Positions 1 to 7,970 of a stretch of 64,000 nt of DNA are shown here, piece after piece. Under the pieces are notes generated by a model. The model worked only from the letters and a program-made list of their open reading frames with translations, was not told where the DNA came from and ran no database searches. This stretch comes from Sphingobium boeckii (GTDB taxonomy: Bacteria; Pseudomonadota; Alphaproteobacteria; Sphingomonadales; Sphingomonadaceae), in the NCBI RefSeq assembly GCF_014199215.1, contig NZ_JACIJC010000001.1, positions 181,001 to 245,000 of the forward strand, written 5' to 3'. A program made the translations under genes and the position numbers. Positions within the stretch are counted from its first letter, which is position 1. Every line of letters begins with the position of its first letter.

Positions 1-711
1 TATCTGACCGACAGCGGACTCATGCCCGGCCGGGAAGACATGACCAGCATGGCGCGTGAGGCGGTGGGCAGCATCGGGCGGCTGACATCCTTCCTCGGCA
101 CCGCCTTTGGCGCAATCACCAGCCTGTTCATGATCATGGTGATCGGCCTGTTCCTGGCGATGGAACCGCGAATCTACGAACGCGGGCTGCAATGGATGAT
201 GCCGCAGGACAAGCGTGGCGATTTCAAGATCACGTTCGATCGGATGGGTTTCACGATGCGTCGCCTGATGGCCGGGCGCTTGCTGGGCATGTTATTCGAA
301 GGCGTGCTGACCTGGGTGGCGCTCAGCCTGTGCGGCGTCCCAATGGCACTGATCCTGGGGATCATCACCGGCTTGCTGGCCTTCATTCCCAATATCGGCG
401 CGTTCATCAGCGGAGCGTTGATGGTCGCCGTCGGCTTCAGCGCAGGGGTGGATACCGGCTTGCTGGCCATCTTGGTCTATCTCGTGGTGCAGACGTTCGA
501 CGGCTATGTGCTGATCCCGATCGTCGCGAAGAAGACGGTGGATATGCCGCCTGCGCTTACCCTGGGCACGCAGATCCTGCTCGGCACATTGTTCGGTATC
601 TACGGGCTGGCGCTCGCCGATCCGATCGTGGCGATGATCAAGGTCGCGCTGGAGCGGCGGGCGGAACAGAATATGCCGGCCAAGAGCGGCGCGAGAAACG
701 CGCCCGGTTAG
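1..711 (+). CDS. AI-2E family transporter (partial, C-terminal part)
   Basis: The reading frame is open at the left edge, so the N-terminus lies outside the window; an internal ATG at 22 is probably not the start. What remains is a very hydrophobic protein with about five membrane segments. The stretch LAFIPNIGAFISG, followed by a long hydrophobic helix and then DGYVLIPIVAKKTVDMPPALTL, is typical of the C-terminal half of AI-2E/PerM-type permeases. Members of this family are inner-membrane proteins proposed to move small solutes, signalling molecules or ions; the substrate cannot be read from the sequence. A short hydrophilic tail ends at the TAG at 709. Confidence is good for the family and low for the substrate. 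Confidence 0.85.
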   Translation, partial: YLTDSGLMPGREDMTSMAREAVGSIGRLTSFLGTAFGAITSLFMIMVIGLFLAMEPRIYERGLQWMMPQDKRGDFKITFDRMGFTMRRLMAGRLLGMLFEGVLTWVALSLCGVPMALILGIITGLLAFIPNIGAFISGALMVAVGFSAGVDTGLLAILVYLVVQTFDGYVLIPIVAKKTVDMPPALTLGTQILLGTLFGIYGLALADPIVAMIKVALERRAEQNMPAKSGARNAPG

Positions 712-728
712 ATCCGAGGGATCAGCCA

Positions 729-790
729 GATCCGTTCAGGCTGAGGCTATCGAAGTCCTTCCTTCTTCCACATCGGGAAGCAGAAAACCC
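729..790. repeat. Diverged solo copy of an intergenic palindrome
   Basis: The stretch GTTCAGGCTGAGGCTATCGA and the C/T-rich run after it resemble one arm of the large inverted repeat at 28360-28442. It lies between two convergent genes. The second arm is degraded (GGGAAGCAGAAAACCCTTTC), so this looks like a decayed copy. Confidence 0.45.
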
Positions 791-852
791 TTTCGGCAAA
801 CCCTGGGTAAACCGGAATGCTTCAAGCGAGGCGCTCGGCCTCTGCGCGGCGC

Positions 853-1479
853 TTACTGCCCCGGCATCCCTTGCGGCATTTCGCCAGGAGGCATGGCACC
901 CGGGGGCATCCCGCCGCCCTGCTGCTGGCGCATCATCTGCTCTTGCATCTGCATCGCCTGTAATTCCGCCTTGGACCGGAAATCAATGAGATCGAGGTCG
1001 AACACAAGCACTGAATTGGCCGGAATGCCCGTGGCGGCGTCGCCCTTGGCTTCGGCACCATAGCCGAGCGCGGGCGGGATCCAGATCTGATATTTCGCGC
1101 CGGGCGACATCAGCTTGAGCGCTTCCGAAAAGCCAGGGACCACGCCGCTGACTTCCATCGGAACCTGCTGATTCTGATCGAATACGCGGCCGTCGGTCAA
1201 CGTGCCCTTATAGTTCACCAGAACCACATCGGCATCGGTTGGCTTGCCGCCCTTGCCGGGCGCGATCACCTTATATTGCAGACCCGAAGGCGTGGTGATC
1301 ACGCCTGTCGCGCTGCCATTTTTCGCGAGAAACCCGTCCGCCGAATTGGCGATCGGCCCGGTCGATGTGCCGGCCCATGCCAGGCCCGCCGCCACGGTGA
1401 CGGCAAGCGCGCCGCCGATCCATAGTTTCGCAAGGCTGCCCTTTTTGATGGGGCGCAGCGGAACGGCGGTTACCGACAT
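853..1479 (-). CDS. Membrane-anchored FKBP-type peptidyl-prolyl isomerase
   Basis: A 208-residue protein. A short basic N-terminus is followed by one hydrophobic segment (about residues 18-38) that should act as a signal anchor into the periplasm. The FKBP domain spans about residues 62-168: TPSGLQYKVI, then VLVNYKGTLTDGRVFD, then VVPGFSEALKLMSPGAKYQIWIPP, YGAEA and VLVFDLDLID. The C-terminal tail of about 40 residues is rich in Met, Gln, Gly and Pro (repeats of MPPG) and is probably disordered. The family isomerises X-Pro bonds and helps folding of exported proteins. It lies 45 bases upstream of rpsU in the reverse-strand sense of coordinates, that is downstream of rpsU in transcription, so the two may be cotranscribed. 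Confidence 0.9.
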   Translation of the reverse strand: MSVTAVPLRPIKKGSLAKLWIGGALAVTVAAGLAWAGTSTGPIANSADGFLAKNGSATGVITTPSGLQYKVIAPGKGGKPTDADVVLVNYKGTLTDGRVFDQNQQVPMEVSGVVPGFSEALKLMSPGAKYQIWIPPALGYGAEAKGDAATGIPANSVLVFDLDLIDFRSKAELQAMQMQEQMMRQQQGGGMPPGAMPPGEMPQGMPGQ

Positions 1480-1524
1480 GAGGTCAGCCTTTCGAACGGA
1501 AACAGGGGAAACGCGCGAATCGTC

Positions 1525-1731
1525 TTACTTGACGCCGTCGCGCTCCATGCGCTTGCGCTCCATCTTGCGGGCGCGGCGAATCGCGGCAGCACGCTCGCGC
1601 GCACGCTTTTCCGAGGGTTTCTCGTAATGACGGCGCAGCTTCATCTCGCGATAAACGCCTTCGCGCTGCAGCTTCTTCTTGAGCGCGCGCAGCGCCTGAT
1701 CGACGTTATTGTCGCGAACGAGGATTTGCAT
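1525..1731 (-). CDS. rpsU: 30S ribosomal protein S21
   Basis: A 68-residue, strongly basic protein beginning [20 protein letters not shown], which is diagnostic of bacterial S21. It binds the small ribosomal subunit near the 16S rRNA 3' end and helps start translation. The reading frame continues upstream to 1941, but the family starts at this Met (ATG at 1731), so the extension is rejected. The tail [20 protein letters not shown] matches the lysine/arginine-rich C-terminus of alphaproteobacterial S21. The FKBP gene follows 45 bases after its stop codon. Confidence 0.95.
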   Translation of the reverse strand: MQILVRDNNVDQALRALKKKLQREGVYREMKLRRHYEKPSEKRARERAAAIRRARKMERKRMERDGVK

Positions 1732-1989
1732 AAGGCCGTGTAACTCCAGACAAAAATGGGTTCGCGGCAACTTGCCTTCCGCCAGAAACCCGAACCAATA
1801 AATAGGGATCGCCGAAGCCATAGCCCCGTCGGTTGAAGCGCGCCTAACAGCGAAACTACGGGAATTCAAGCCGATTCGGGTTGCAGCGGGGCGCAGGCGC
1901 GGCCAAAGATCACGGGGTGTGACAAAGAGCACACTCGGCACTCAACGAACGCGATAGGCCGATTCAGGATGGAATTGGAGATATTGCGT

Positions 1990-2997
1990 ATGGTGGTGCG
2001 AGGAATCGCGTGGAAATGGCTATGTGCGGTGCCGTTGATCGGCAGCGTCGCCTCCCCCGGGATGGCGCAGGATTCGATCGCGCCCGTGCCGGTGGCGGTT
2101 GCACCGCCCCTGGCCCCTCCCATTGCCATCATTCCCGCTGCGCCTGCCGAGTCGCCGGCAGCCGATACCCTGTCGTCCTTCTTTCGTCCGATCAATCCGC
2201 TGCTGGTTATGGATGCCGATTTCCTGCGGCATCGCGATCCGGCGCTGTGGGCGGGGCTTGCGGTGGCCGAGACGCGATTCGTGGAAAATGGCTTTGCCTG
2301 GCATTTCTTCCGCATCACCAACAGCGTCAAGCCGGATGGCCCTTTCTGGGCGGTGCCCCATGATGACGAGAATGCCGCCTTTTCGGTCGCGCTCGATGGC
2401 GTGCGCACGCATGGGGGCGTTGCGATGATCGTGAGCACCACTGCGGACGAGGAAAGCGCTGCGGCGCGCTATAATCTGGCGCTGGATGGCAGCGGCCGAA
2501 TCGATCCGAACCGCAATTTCACGGGTGCTTCGCCCCGCTTCATCCATAATTTCCTGTCTGCGCCGGATATCGAAAAGCGGCTTGTGCTTTCGGTGCACAC
2601 CAATTCGCCGGGTTATAGCTCCGGCGAGAATAATTGCGGACCATCAAGCGACGGGGGGAAGGGCAATATCTCTATCCGGGTGTGTGATCCGGTGATGCAG
2701 CCCTATCCATCGTTCGCGCGGGCCTTTCCGTTCAATGACGATGATACGCTGACGATCGTGCCCATTCGTCCGTTTGCGGGCCTCTCCGCCTGTGGCAAGA
2801 TCCTGCGAGCGGCGGACTATAATGTGGTGGCTGAAAATATCTGGGCGACGGATGGCTCGCTGTCCAACTATCTGATGCTGCGCAATCCGGCGGTCCGTTA
2901 TGTCACGCTGGAAGCGCCGCATGAGACACCGGGCAATGGCGAGACTCGCGCGCGTTTGAAGGCGATGGCTGAAGGCGTGATCGCGCGCTGTCCCTAG
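1990..2997 (+). CDS. Secreted M14-carboxypeptidase-like protein (divergent)
   Basis: I chose the ATG at 1990 because a GGAG lies 9 bases upstream; the ATG at 1969 has no clear ribosome binding site. The N-terminus is a signal peptide ending near GMAQD, followed by a Pro/Ala-rich linker. Numbering from the 1969 ATG, zinc-carboxypeptidase-like landmarks appear in the right order: His131 and Glu134 (PHDDE, the HxxE pattern), N181-R182-N183-F184 (DPNRNF), His210 (SVHTN), Tyr301 and Glu315 (VTLEAPHE). These match the Zn ligands, substrate-binding Asn-Arg and catalytic Glu of family M14. Overall similarity otherwise looks low, so it may be a divergent murein or peptide carboxypeptidase or amidase. 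The fold assignment is inferred from motifs only. Confidence 0.6.
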   Translation: MVVRGIAWKWLCAVPLIGSVASPGMAQDSIAPVPVAVAPPLAPPIAIIPAAPAESPAADTLSSFFRPINPLLVMDADFLRHRDPALWAGLAVAETRFVENGFAWHFFRITNSVKPDGPFWAVPHDDENAAFSVALDGVRTHGGVAMIVSTTADEESAAARYNLALDGSGRIDPNRNFTGASPRFIHNFLSAPDIEKRLVLSVHTNSPGYSSGENNCGPSSDGGKGNISIRVCDPVMQPYPSFARAFPFNDDDTLTIVPIRPFAGLSACGKILRAADYNVVAENIWATDGSLSNYLMLRNPAVRYVTLEAPHETPGNGETRARLKAMAEGVIARCP

Positions 2998-3071
2998 CGT
3001 ATTTGCATCGGCCCGCCGGCCTATGCGATACTGGCCCGCATCATCGGAACCATACCGAAGGGAGAGCCGCC

Positions 3072-3833
3072 ATGGCGACTGCGATCAGGCGCAATTCACA
3101 GGTGGGCGAGGCCGAATGGGCCGCGCGCCAGGAACTGGCAGCCTGTTACCGCGTCTTCGATATGCTCGGCTGGTCCGAGATGATCTACAATCATATCACC
3201 GTGAAGGTGCCGGGCGAGGAGGATGCGTTCCTGATCAATCCGTTCGGCCTGCACTTCAGTGAAGTGACGGCCTCCAATCTGGTGAAGATCGATATCGACG
3301 GCAACAAACTGGACGACAATCCCTATCCCGTGAACATGGCCGGCTTCGTCCAGCACAGCGTCTTCCACCGCCATCTGCCCGATGCGCATTGCATCATGCA
3401 CACGCATACGACGGCGGGGATGGCGGTCAGTTCGGTCGAGGGCGGGCTGCGTCCCGCCAATTTCTATGCGTGCAACTTTGCCGGCCAGATCGCCTATCAT
3501 GATTTCGAGGGCGTCACCGTGCGCAGTGAAGAGGGCGAGCGACTGATCCAGAGCCTGGGCGACAAGCGCGTGATGCTGCTCAAGAATCACGGCATATTGG
3601 TGATGGGCAAGACGCTGCCCGAGGCCTTTATCAAGCATTGGGCCTTGCAGCGCGCCTGCGAAATTCAGATCGCCACCGCATCCATGGGGAACATGCTGGA
3701 AGTCTCTCCTGCGGTGGTCGCCGTGCACCAGCGCGACCTTTATATGGCGCAGGCGTCAGCCAAGCCGGGCCAAGCCGATTTCGACGCGATGGTGCGCAAG
3801 GTGGACAGGATCGATCCGAATTGGCGGGATTAG
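3072..3833 (+). CDS. Class II aldolase/adducin-domain protein
   Basis: The ATG at 3072 is preceded by GGGAGAG at a good distance; the longer frame from 3003 has no such signal. The 253-residue product has the fuculose-1-phosphate aldolase/adducin fold signatures: FGLHFSEVTASNLVKID near residue 58, the zinc-binding HTHT (His110, His112) and KNHGILVMG with the third histidine at about residue 173. Family members cleave or epimerise sugar phosphates, or decarboxylate small acids; many proteins of this length in alphaproteobacteria have no assigned substrate. It sits 13 bases from the end of a convergent LigB-type dioxygenase gene, which hints at a small-molecule catabolic neighbourhood, but no pathway can be drawn. 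Confidence 0.85.
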   Translation: MATAIRRNSQVGEAEWAARQELAACYRVFDMLGWSEMIYNHITVKVPGEEDAFLINPFGLHFSEVTASNLVKIDIDGNKLDDNPYPVNMAGFVQHSVFHRHLPDAHCIMHTHTTAGMAVSSVEGGLRPANFYACNFAGQIAYHDFEGVTVRSEEGERLIQSLGDKRVMLLKNHGILVMGKTLPEAFIKHWALQRACEIQIATASMGNMLEVSPAVVAVHQRDLYMAQASAKPGQADFDAMVRKVDRIDPNWRD

Positions 3834-3846
3834 ATCGGACCTCCGA

Positions 3847-4653
3847 TCAGCCGAAGCGATAGCCCGAGACCGTCCAGCCCATCACATGGGCCGTGAAATC
3901 GCAGGAAGCCGGATCATCGCCGCCCGCGCCGAGCGCGACCATCAGAGGAATCAGATGCTCCTCGCGCGGATGGGCGAAGCGCGCAAAGGGCATCTCGCTC
4001 CACCGGGCGACGCGATCGGCGCGCGCGGCCGGATCGGGATCGGTCACGGCGGCGGTCAGCGCGTCATCCCAGGCATCAGCACGCGCCGTGACATGCGCGC
4101 CGCGTTCACGCAGATTGTGGAAGCTCATGCCCGATCCCACGATCAGCACGCCTTCGTCACGCAACGGCGCCAGGGCGCGGCCAGCGGCGATGTGCGCTGT
4201 CGGATCGAGATCGGCGCGCATGGAGAGCTGGGCGAGCGGAATGTCCGCGTCGGGCACGCTCACCATCATCGGAATGAACACGCCATGGTCCCAGCCGCGG
4301 GCCAGTTCCGCGCCGGTGGGAAAGCCCGCAGCGCTCAGCAGCGTCGCGGCGCGATGCGCCAGTGCAGGCGCGCCCGGCGCATCCCAGCGGAGCTGATAGG
4401 TATGGGGCGGAAAATTATGATAGTCGAACAGCAGATCCGGCCGGTTACCCATATGCACGGTGAATTGCGCTTCCTCCCAATGACCGGAAACCAGCAGGAT
4501 CGCCTTGGGGCGTTCGGGAAGGTCTGCGATCAGCGCCTCCAGATATGATTCCATCGGTCGCCACATGGGATCGGGCCGAGCGCCGGGATTCATGAAGAAG
4601 CAGGGTCCGCCGCCATGCGGAATGAACAGGCTGGGAAGTTTCATCCTTGCCAT
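3847..4653 (-). CDS. LigB/DODA-type extradiol ring-cleavage dioxygenase
   Basis: 268 residues that resemble the class III extradiol dioxygenase superfamily, in the subgroup related to plant DOPA 4,5-dioxygenase and Escherichia coli YgiD. Visible metal-site landmarks are His13 (SLFIPHGGGP), His58 (VSGHWEE), His123 (GWDHGVFIPM) and His179 (GSGMSFHNLRE). These proteins are cytosolic and open catecholic rings with a non-haem metal. The native substrate here is unknown; an aromatic breakdown role is possible because a 2Fe-2S hydroxylase-type subunit gene starts 72 bases away on the other strand. The start could also be the Met at residue 4. Confidence 0.88.
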   Translation of the reverse strand: MARMKLPSLFIPHGGGPCFFMNPGARPDPMWRPMESYLEALIADLPERPKAILLVSGHWEEAQFTVHMGNRPDLLFDYHNFPPHTYQLRWDAPGAPALAHRAATLLSAAGFPTGAELARGWDHGVFIPMMVSVPDADIPLAQLSMRADLDPTAHIAAGRALAPLRDEGVLIVGSGMSFHNLRERGAHVTARADAWDDALTAAVTDPDPAARADRVARWSEMPFARFAHPREEHLIPLMVALGAGGDDPASCDFTAHVMGWTVSGYRFG

Positions 4654-4724
4654 ATCGGCCCCGGGCGCGCCCGCATCAATCGCCGCTATTGGAAAAGCAT
4701 CGTTTCCGGTCCTAGAAGAACCGC

Positions 4725-5279
4725 ATGACCAAGCTCACCGTAAACAACCAGCCCGTTCAATATCGCATGGATCCGGCGACGCCCCTGCTCTGGGCGCTGC
4801 GGGACGCCTCCAATCTGACCGGCACGAAATATGGCTGCGGGCGCGGCGATTGCGGGGCGTGTACGGTGGAGATCGATGGTGAGGCGGTGCGCAGTTGCCG
4901 GATGACGCTGGCGGAGGCGGAGGGCCGGTTCGTCACCACGATCGAGGCGCTGTCGCGCGATCGTAGTCATCCTGTGCAGCAGGCGTGGGTGGCCGAAGGG
5001 GTGCCGCAATGCGGCTTCTGTCAATCGGGAATGATCATGGCGGCGGCGGTGTTGCTCAAGAAGAATCCCAATCCGGCGGATGCTGATATCGACGCGGCCA
5101 TCACCAATATCTGCCGTTGTGGCACCTATCCCCGGATCCGCGCCGCGATCCGCCATGCCGCGCGCGTCAATGCAGGAGCCGAGCCGATCGCCGCCGCGCC
5201 GCCGCCGGGGATCGATCCGGCGGATGCGGCGCGCGCCGTGCCCGCGCTCACCCCGCCACCCGCCAAGCCGGGCTCATAG
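4725..5279 (+). CDS. (2Fe-2S)-binding small subunit of a molybdenum hydroxylase (IorA/CoxS type), orphan
   Basis: 184 residues with the two iron-sulfur domains of xanthine-oxidase-family small subunits. The plant-ferredoxin-like cluster uses Cys38, Cys43, Cys46 and Cys58 (GCGRGDCGACTVE), and the helical cluster uses Cys96, Cys99, Cys130 and Cys132 (CGFCQSG, NICRCGTY). It most resembles the isoquinoline 1-oxidoreductase alpha subunit. Such subunits pass electrons from the molybdopterin subunit to an acceptor. No large molybdopterin subunit gene lies next to it; the next gene is an unrelated RcnB-like protein. The tail after residue 150 is Ala/Pro-rich and looks disordered. It may partner with a subunit encoded elsewhere. 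Confidence 0.88.
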   Translation: MTKLTVNNQPVQYRMDPATPLLWALRDASNLTGTKYGCGRGDCGACTVEIDGEAVRSCRMTLAEAEGRFVTTIEALSRDRSHPVQQAWVAEGVPQCGFCQSGMIMAAAVLLKKNPNPADADIDAAITNICRCGTYPRIRAAIRHAARVNAGAEPIAAAPPPGIDPADAARAVPALTPPPAKPGS

Positions 5280-5391
5280 GTTACCGAATCCTTTCAGCCA
5301 GCTTTCACCCCGGTTCAGCAATGCGTCAGCCGCTCGGGCCGATACCGCATGGGTTGGCGGCCGACGGCGTCGCCCCTGGAGTATCTGGGAC

Positions 5392-6309
5392 ATGAGAAAG
5401 TTTTTGATCCTGACGCTGATGGCGGCCACGGCGGCCACGCCTGCGCTCGCACAGCGGGACCGTGGTGAACGCGGCGAGCGTGCACCCCGCGCCGAATCGC
5501 GCGGCGATGGCGGCTATCGCGGCAATCCGGGCGCGGGCGTTCGCGCACCCCGCGCCGAACGCGCGCCGCAGGTCCGCGCGGAGCCGCGTCAGCAGCCGCA
5601 AGCTCAATCCGCGCCGCAACGCGGTTTCAGACAGGACCGCCCCACCAATGGCAGCGGCGATCAGGGCTGGCGCGGCAACCGCGGTGGACAGCCGGGGCGC
5701 GCGGAGCGTGCCACGCCGTCGGTCCGTCCGCAGGCCACGCCCGACGTGCGGCGTGGCGAGCGCGGCGTTCGGGTCCAGCGCGAAACCGTCGGCACGCCAC
5801 GCGCAGGCTGGCAGGGCAATCGCCCGGACACACGCCGCGATGATCGGCAGAGCGTCCGCAACGGCGGTCGCGACGATCGCCAGACCTGGCAGGATCGTTC
5901 CAATCGTGATCGCGGCGATTATCGCCAGGGCAATCGCAACGGTGCCCGCAACGATCGCGCGGATCGCGGCAATGATCGGCGATGGCAGGGCAGCGCTCGC
6001 TGGAATCGCGATTGGCGCAATGACCGTCGCTATGACTGGCGGAGCTATCGCAACCAATATCGCAACATCTACCGCGCGCCGCGCTATTACGGGCCTTCCG
6101 GCTGGAATTATGGTTATCAACGCTTCTCGATCGGCCTGTATCTGAATTCGCTGCTGTTCAGCTCGAATTACTGGCTCGACGATCCCTGGCAATATCGCCT
6201 CCCGCCCGCCGAATATGGCACGCAATGGGTCCGTTATTATAACGATGTGCTGTTGGTCGACGTCGACTCGGGTGAAGTGGTCGATGTGATTTACGACTTC
6301 TTCTACTGA
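5392..6309 (+). CDS. RcnB-like secreted Arg/Asp-rich protein
   Basis: The frame is open from 5080, but the ATG at 5392 begins a clear signal peptide (MRKFLILTLMAATAATPALAQ) and avoids overlap with the upstream gene. The 305-residue product has a long low-complexity middle rich in Arg, Asp, Gly and Gln (repeats such as RNDR and RDDR), with WNRDWRNDRRYDWRSYR near residue 205, and an aromatic C-terminal domain (PAEYGTQWVRYYNDVLLVDVDSGEVVDVI). That C-terminal pattern is typical of RcnB-family periplasmic proteins, which in E. coli help nickel/cobalt homeostasis. The metal role is not shown here. A strong terminator follows the stop codon. Confidence 0.75.
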   Translation: MRKFLILTLMAATAATPALAQRDRGERGERAPRAESRGDGGYRGNPGAGVRAPRAERAPQVRAEPRQQPQAQSAPQRGFRQDRPTNGSGDQGWRGNRGGQPGRAERATPSVRPQATPDVRRGERGVRVQRETVGTPRAGWQGNRPDTRRDDRQSVRNGGRDDRQTWQDRSNRDRGDYRQGNRNGARNDRADRGNDRRWQGSARWNRDWRNDRRYDWRSYRNQYRNIYRAPRYYGPSGWNYGYQRFSIGLYLNSLLFSSNYWLDDPWQYRLPPAEYGTQWVRYYNDVLLVDVDSGEVVDVIYDFFY

Positions 6310-6323
6310 TCGCGCTCACGGGA

Positions 6324-6358
6324 AAAGGGCGTCGTCGCACGAGCGGTGACGCCCTTTT
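6324..6358 (+). terminator. Rho-independent terminator after the RcnB-like gene
   Basis: A perfect 10-base stem (AAAGGGCGTC at 6324-6333 with GACGCCCTTT at 6348-6357), with further inner pairing around a four-base loop, is followed by a run of T. It begins 14 bases after the stop codon. Confidence 0.88.
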
Positions 6359-6389
6359 TGCGCACACACGAGAAAGCTGCAAATATCAT

Positions 6390-6408
6390 TTGCAAATCAT
6401 TCTCAATA
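6390..6408. promoter_or_regulatory. Fur-box-like sequence
   Basis: TTGCAAATCATTCTCAATA resembles proteobacterial Fur boxes of the AATGATTCTCATT type. It matches 14 of 19 positions with the sequence upstream of the suf operon at 22829-22847. No open reading frame follows it; a terminator does (6481-6529). Confidence 0.5.
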
Positions 6409-6411
6409 GCG

Positions 6412-6529
6412 TTAGTGAGGATGCAGACCTGAACGGATATTCCCGCCCCACGCCCTCCCTTCACGTGGCACGCGGATGCTGGGCTGGCGCACCGAGTTTG
6501 GGTTTTCAAAAAAATGCGCCAGCCCCTTT
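6412..6529 (+). ncRNA. Candidate Fur-controlled small RNA
   Basis: This stretch has no convincing coding frame. It sits between a Fur-box-like sequence (6390-6408) and a forward-oriented hairpin ending in a short T run. The RcnB-like gene upstream already has its own terminator at 6324-6358, so the second terminator suggests a separate transcript of roughly 115 bases. The length and layout recall RyhB-type iron-stress RNAs, but there is no sequence evidence of kinship. The 5' end is an estimate. Confidence 0.4.
6481..6529 (+). terminator. Second forward terminator-like hairpin
   Basis: A perfect 11-base stem (GGGCTGGCGCA at 6481-6491 with TGCGCCAGCCC at 6515-6525) and a 23-base loop are followed by CTTTT. 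The T run is only on the forward strand side, so it would not serve the reverse-strand efflux operon that ends at 6564. Confidence 0.65.
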
Positions 6530-6563
6530 TCCGTGACGGACATTTCCTTCAGCGCCGCCTCGG

Positions 6564-7970
6564 CTAGCCCTCGATCAGCCCGCCGCCCAATGCGACATAA
6601 AGCGTGACGAGATTATCGGCCTGTGCACGGCGGAGCTGGATCAGCGCCTGCTCGGCCGAGAAGAGATTGCGTTCGGCGTCGAGCACCTCGAGATAGCCGG
6701 CCACGCCTTCGCGATATCGCGTGCGGGCCAGATCGGCGATGCGGCGGGTCGCCAGTGTGCCCCGTTCCTGCGCCTCCACCTGATCCGCCAGATAGCGCCG
6801 TCCCGCGAGCGCATCGGCGACTTCGCGGAAAGCACCCTGCACGGTGCGTTCATAGCTGGCGACCGCGATATCACCGCGCGCCTCGGCCACGGAAAGATTG
6901 CCCTTGGTCCGCCCGAAATCGAAGATCGGGAGGCTGATCGAAGGGCCGAAGCTCCAGCTCAGGCCATTGTCCCCCACCAGATCACCCAGCGTGGACGACG
7001 CGAAGCCGAGGCTTCCCGTCAGCGAAATGGAAGGGAAAAACGCCGCCCGCGCTGCACCGATATTGGCACGCGCCGCGCGAAGCTGCTCTTCCGCCGCCAG
7101 GATATCCGGGCGCTTGACCATCAAATCCGATGGCAATCCCGCCGCCAATGCAGGCGTTTGGGTCTGCTGCGCCAGCGGCAGCGCGGCGGGCAGGGGTTCG
7201 CTCACCGGCCCGCCGGTCAAAACCGCCAGAAAATTGTCGCTCTGCGCCCGCGTCAGGCGCAAGGCCGCGAGTTCGGTTTCGGCCTGGGTGAGCAATGTCT
7301 CGGACTGGCGATAATCGAGCGCCGATGTGACGCCCGCATCCAGACGCCGCTGCGCGATTCGCAACCCATCCAACCGGCTTTTCACCGTCGCTTCGGCCAG
7401 CGCGATTCGTTCGGCGGCTTCTCGTGCGGCAAAATAGGTGGAGGCCACATCCCGCACCAGCGTAAGGCGAAACGCCCGTTCGGCTTCCACCGTCGCCAGA
7501 TACTGGCTGCGCGCGGCTTCGGACAGATTGCGCACCCGGCCCCAGAAATCGACTTCGAAGGCGGACACGCCGACACCGATCGAATAGCGGTTGGCGGTAA
7601 TCGATCCCGTGCTTCCGGCATTGATGGTGCTGAGCGGTGTGCGAGTGCGGGTGGCATCTCCGCTGGCCGCCAATGTGGGCAAGCGATCGGCATTCTGGAC
7701 GCGATACAGGCCGCGCGCTTCCTCGATCTGCGCCACCGCAACGGCCAGATCGCGATTGCGCGCCAGCGCCTGGGTGACCAGCGCCTCCAGTTGCGGATCG
7801 GCGAAAAAGGATCGCCACCCGATGTCGCTTGCGCGCTGGCCGATCGTGACATCGCCGGCAAAGTCTGCGGGATAATCGGCTGCAGTGGGCAATGCCGGTC
7901 GCTCATGCGGCGGGGCCATGTTGCAGCCCGCCAGCAAGGCCGAAAGCATGATCGCGAACGCCTTACGCAT
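6564..7970 (-). CDS. RND efflux outer-membrane channel lipoprotein (NodT/OprM family)
   Basis: The start at 7970 gives a lipoprotein signal (MRKAFAIMLSALLAGCN) with the lipobox cysteine in LLAGC; the longer frame from 8015 would lose it. The ATG overlaps the stop of the pump gene by 8 bases (7963-7970), implying translational coupling. The two repeated outer-membrane efflux protein domains are visible, with features such as IGWRSFFADPQLEALV near the N-terminus, RNRDLAVAVAQIEEARGLYRVQ, MVKRPDILAAEEQLRAARANIGAARAAFFPSI and the C-terminal GYLEVLDAERNLFSAEQAL. It should form a TolC-like trimeric tunnel that completes the tripartite pump. The substrate is unknown. Confidence 0.95.
   Translation of the reverse strand: MRKAFAIMLSALLAGCNMAPPHERPALPTAADYPADFAGDVTIGQRASDIGWRSFFADPQLEALVTQALARNRDLAVAVAQIEEARGLYRVQNADRLPTLAASGDATRTRTPLSTINAGSTGSITANRYSIGVGVSAFEVDFWGRVRNLSEAARSQYLATVEAERAFRLTLVRDVASTYFAAREAAERIALAEATVKSRLDGLRIAQRRLDAGVTSALDYRQSETLLTQAETELAALRLTRAQSDNFLAVLTGGPVSEPLPAALPLAQQTQTPALAAGLPSDLMVKRPDILAAEEQLRAARANIGAARAAFFPSISLTGSLGFASSTLGDLVGDNGLSWSFGPSISLPIFDFGRTKGNLSVAEARGDIAVASYERTVQGAFREVADALAGRRYLADQVEAQERGTLATRRIADLARTRYREGVAGYLEVLDAERNLFSAEQALIQLRRAQADNLVTLYVALGGGLIEG

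Noticed and set aside
5080..5391. N-terminal extension of the RcnB-like gene
   Set aside because: It overlaps the 2Fe-2S subunit gene, and the ATG at 5392 starts a clean signal peptide.
6474..6600. ATG frame across the second terminator hairpin
   Set aside because: No ribosome binding site; it would run through the hairpin and into the end of the efflux channel gene.
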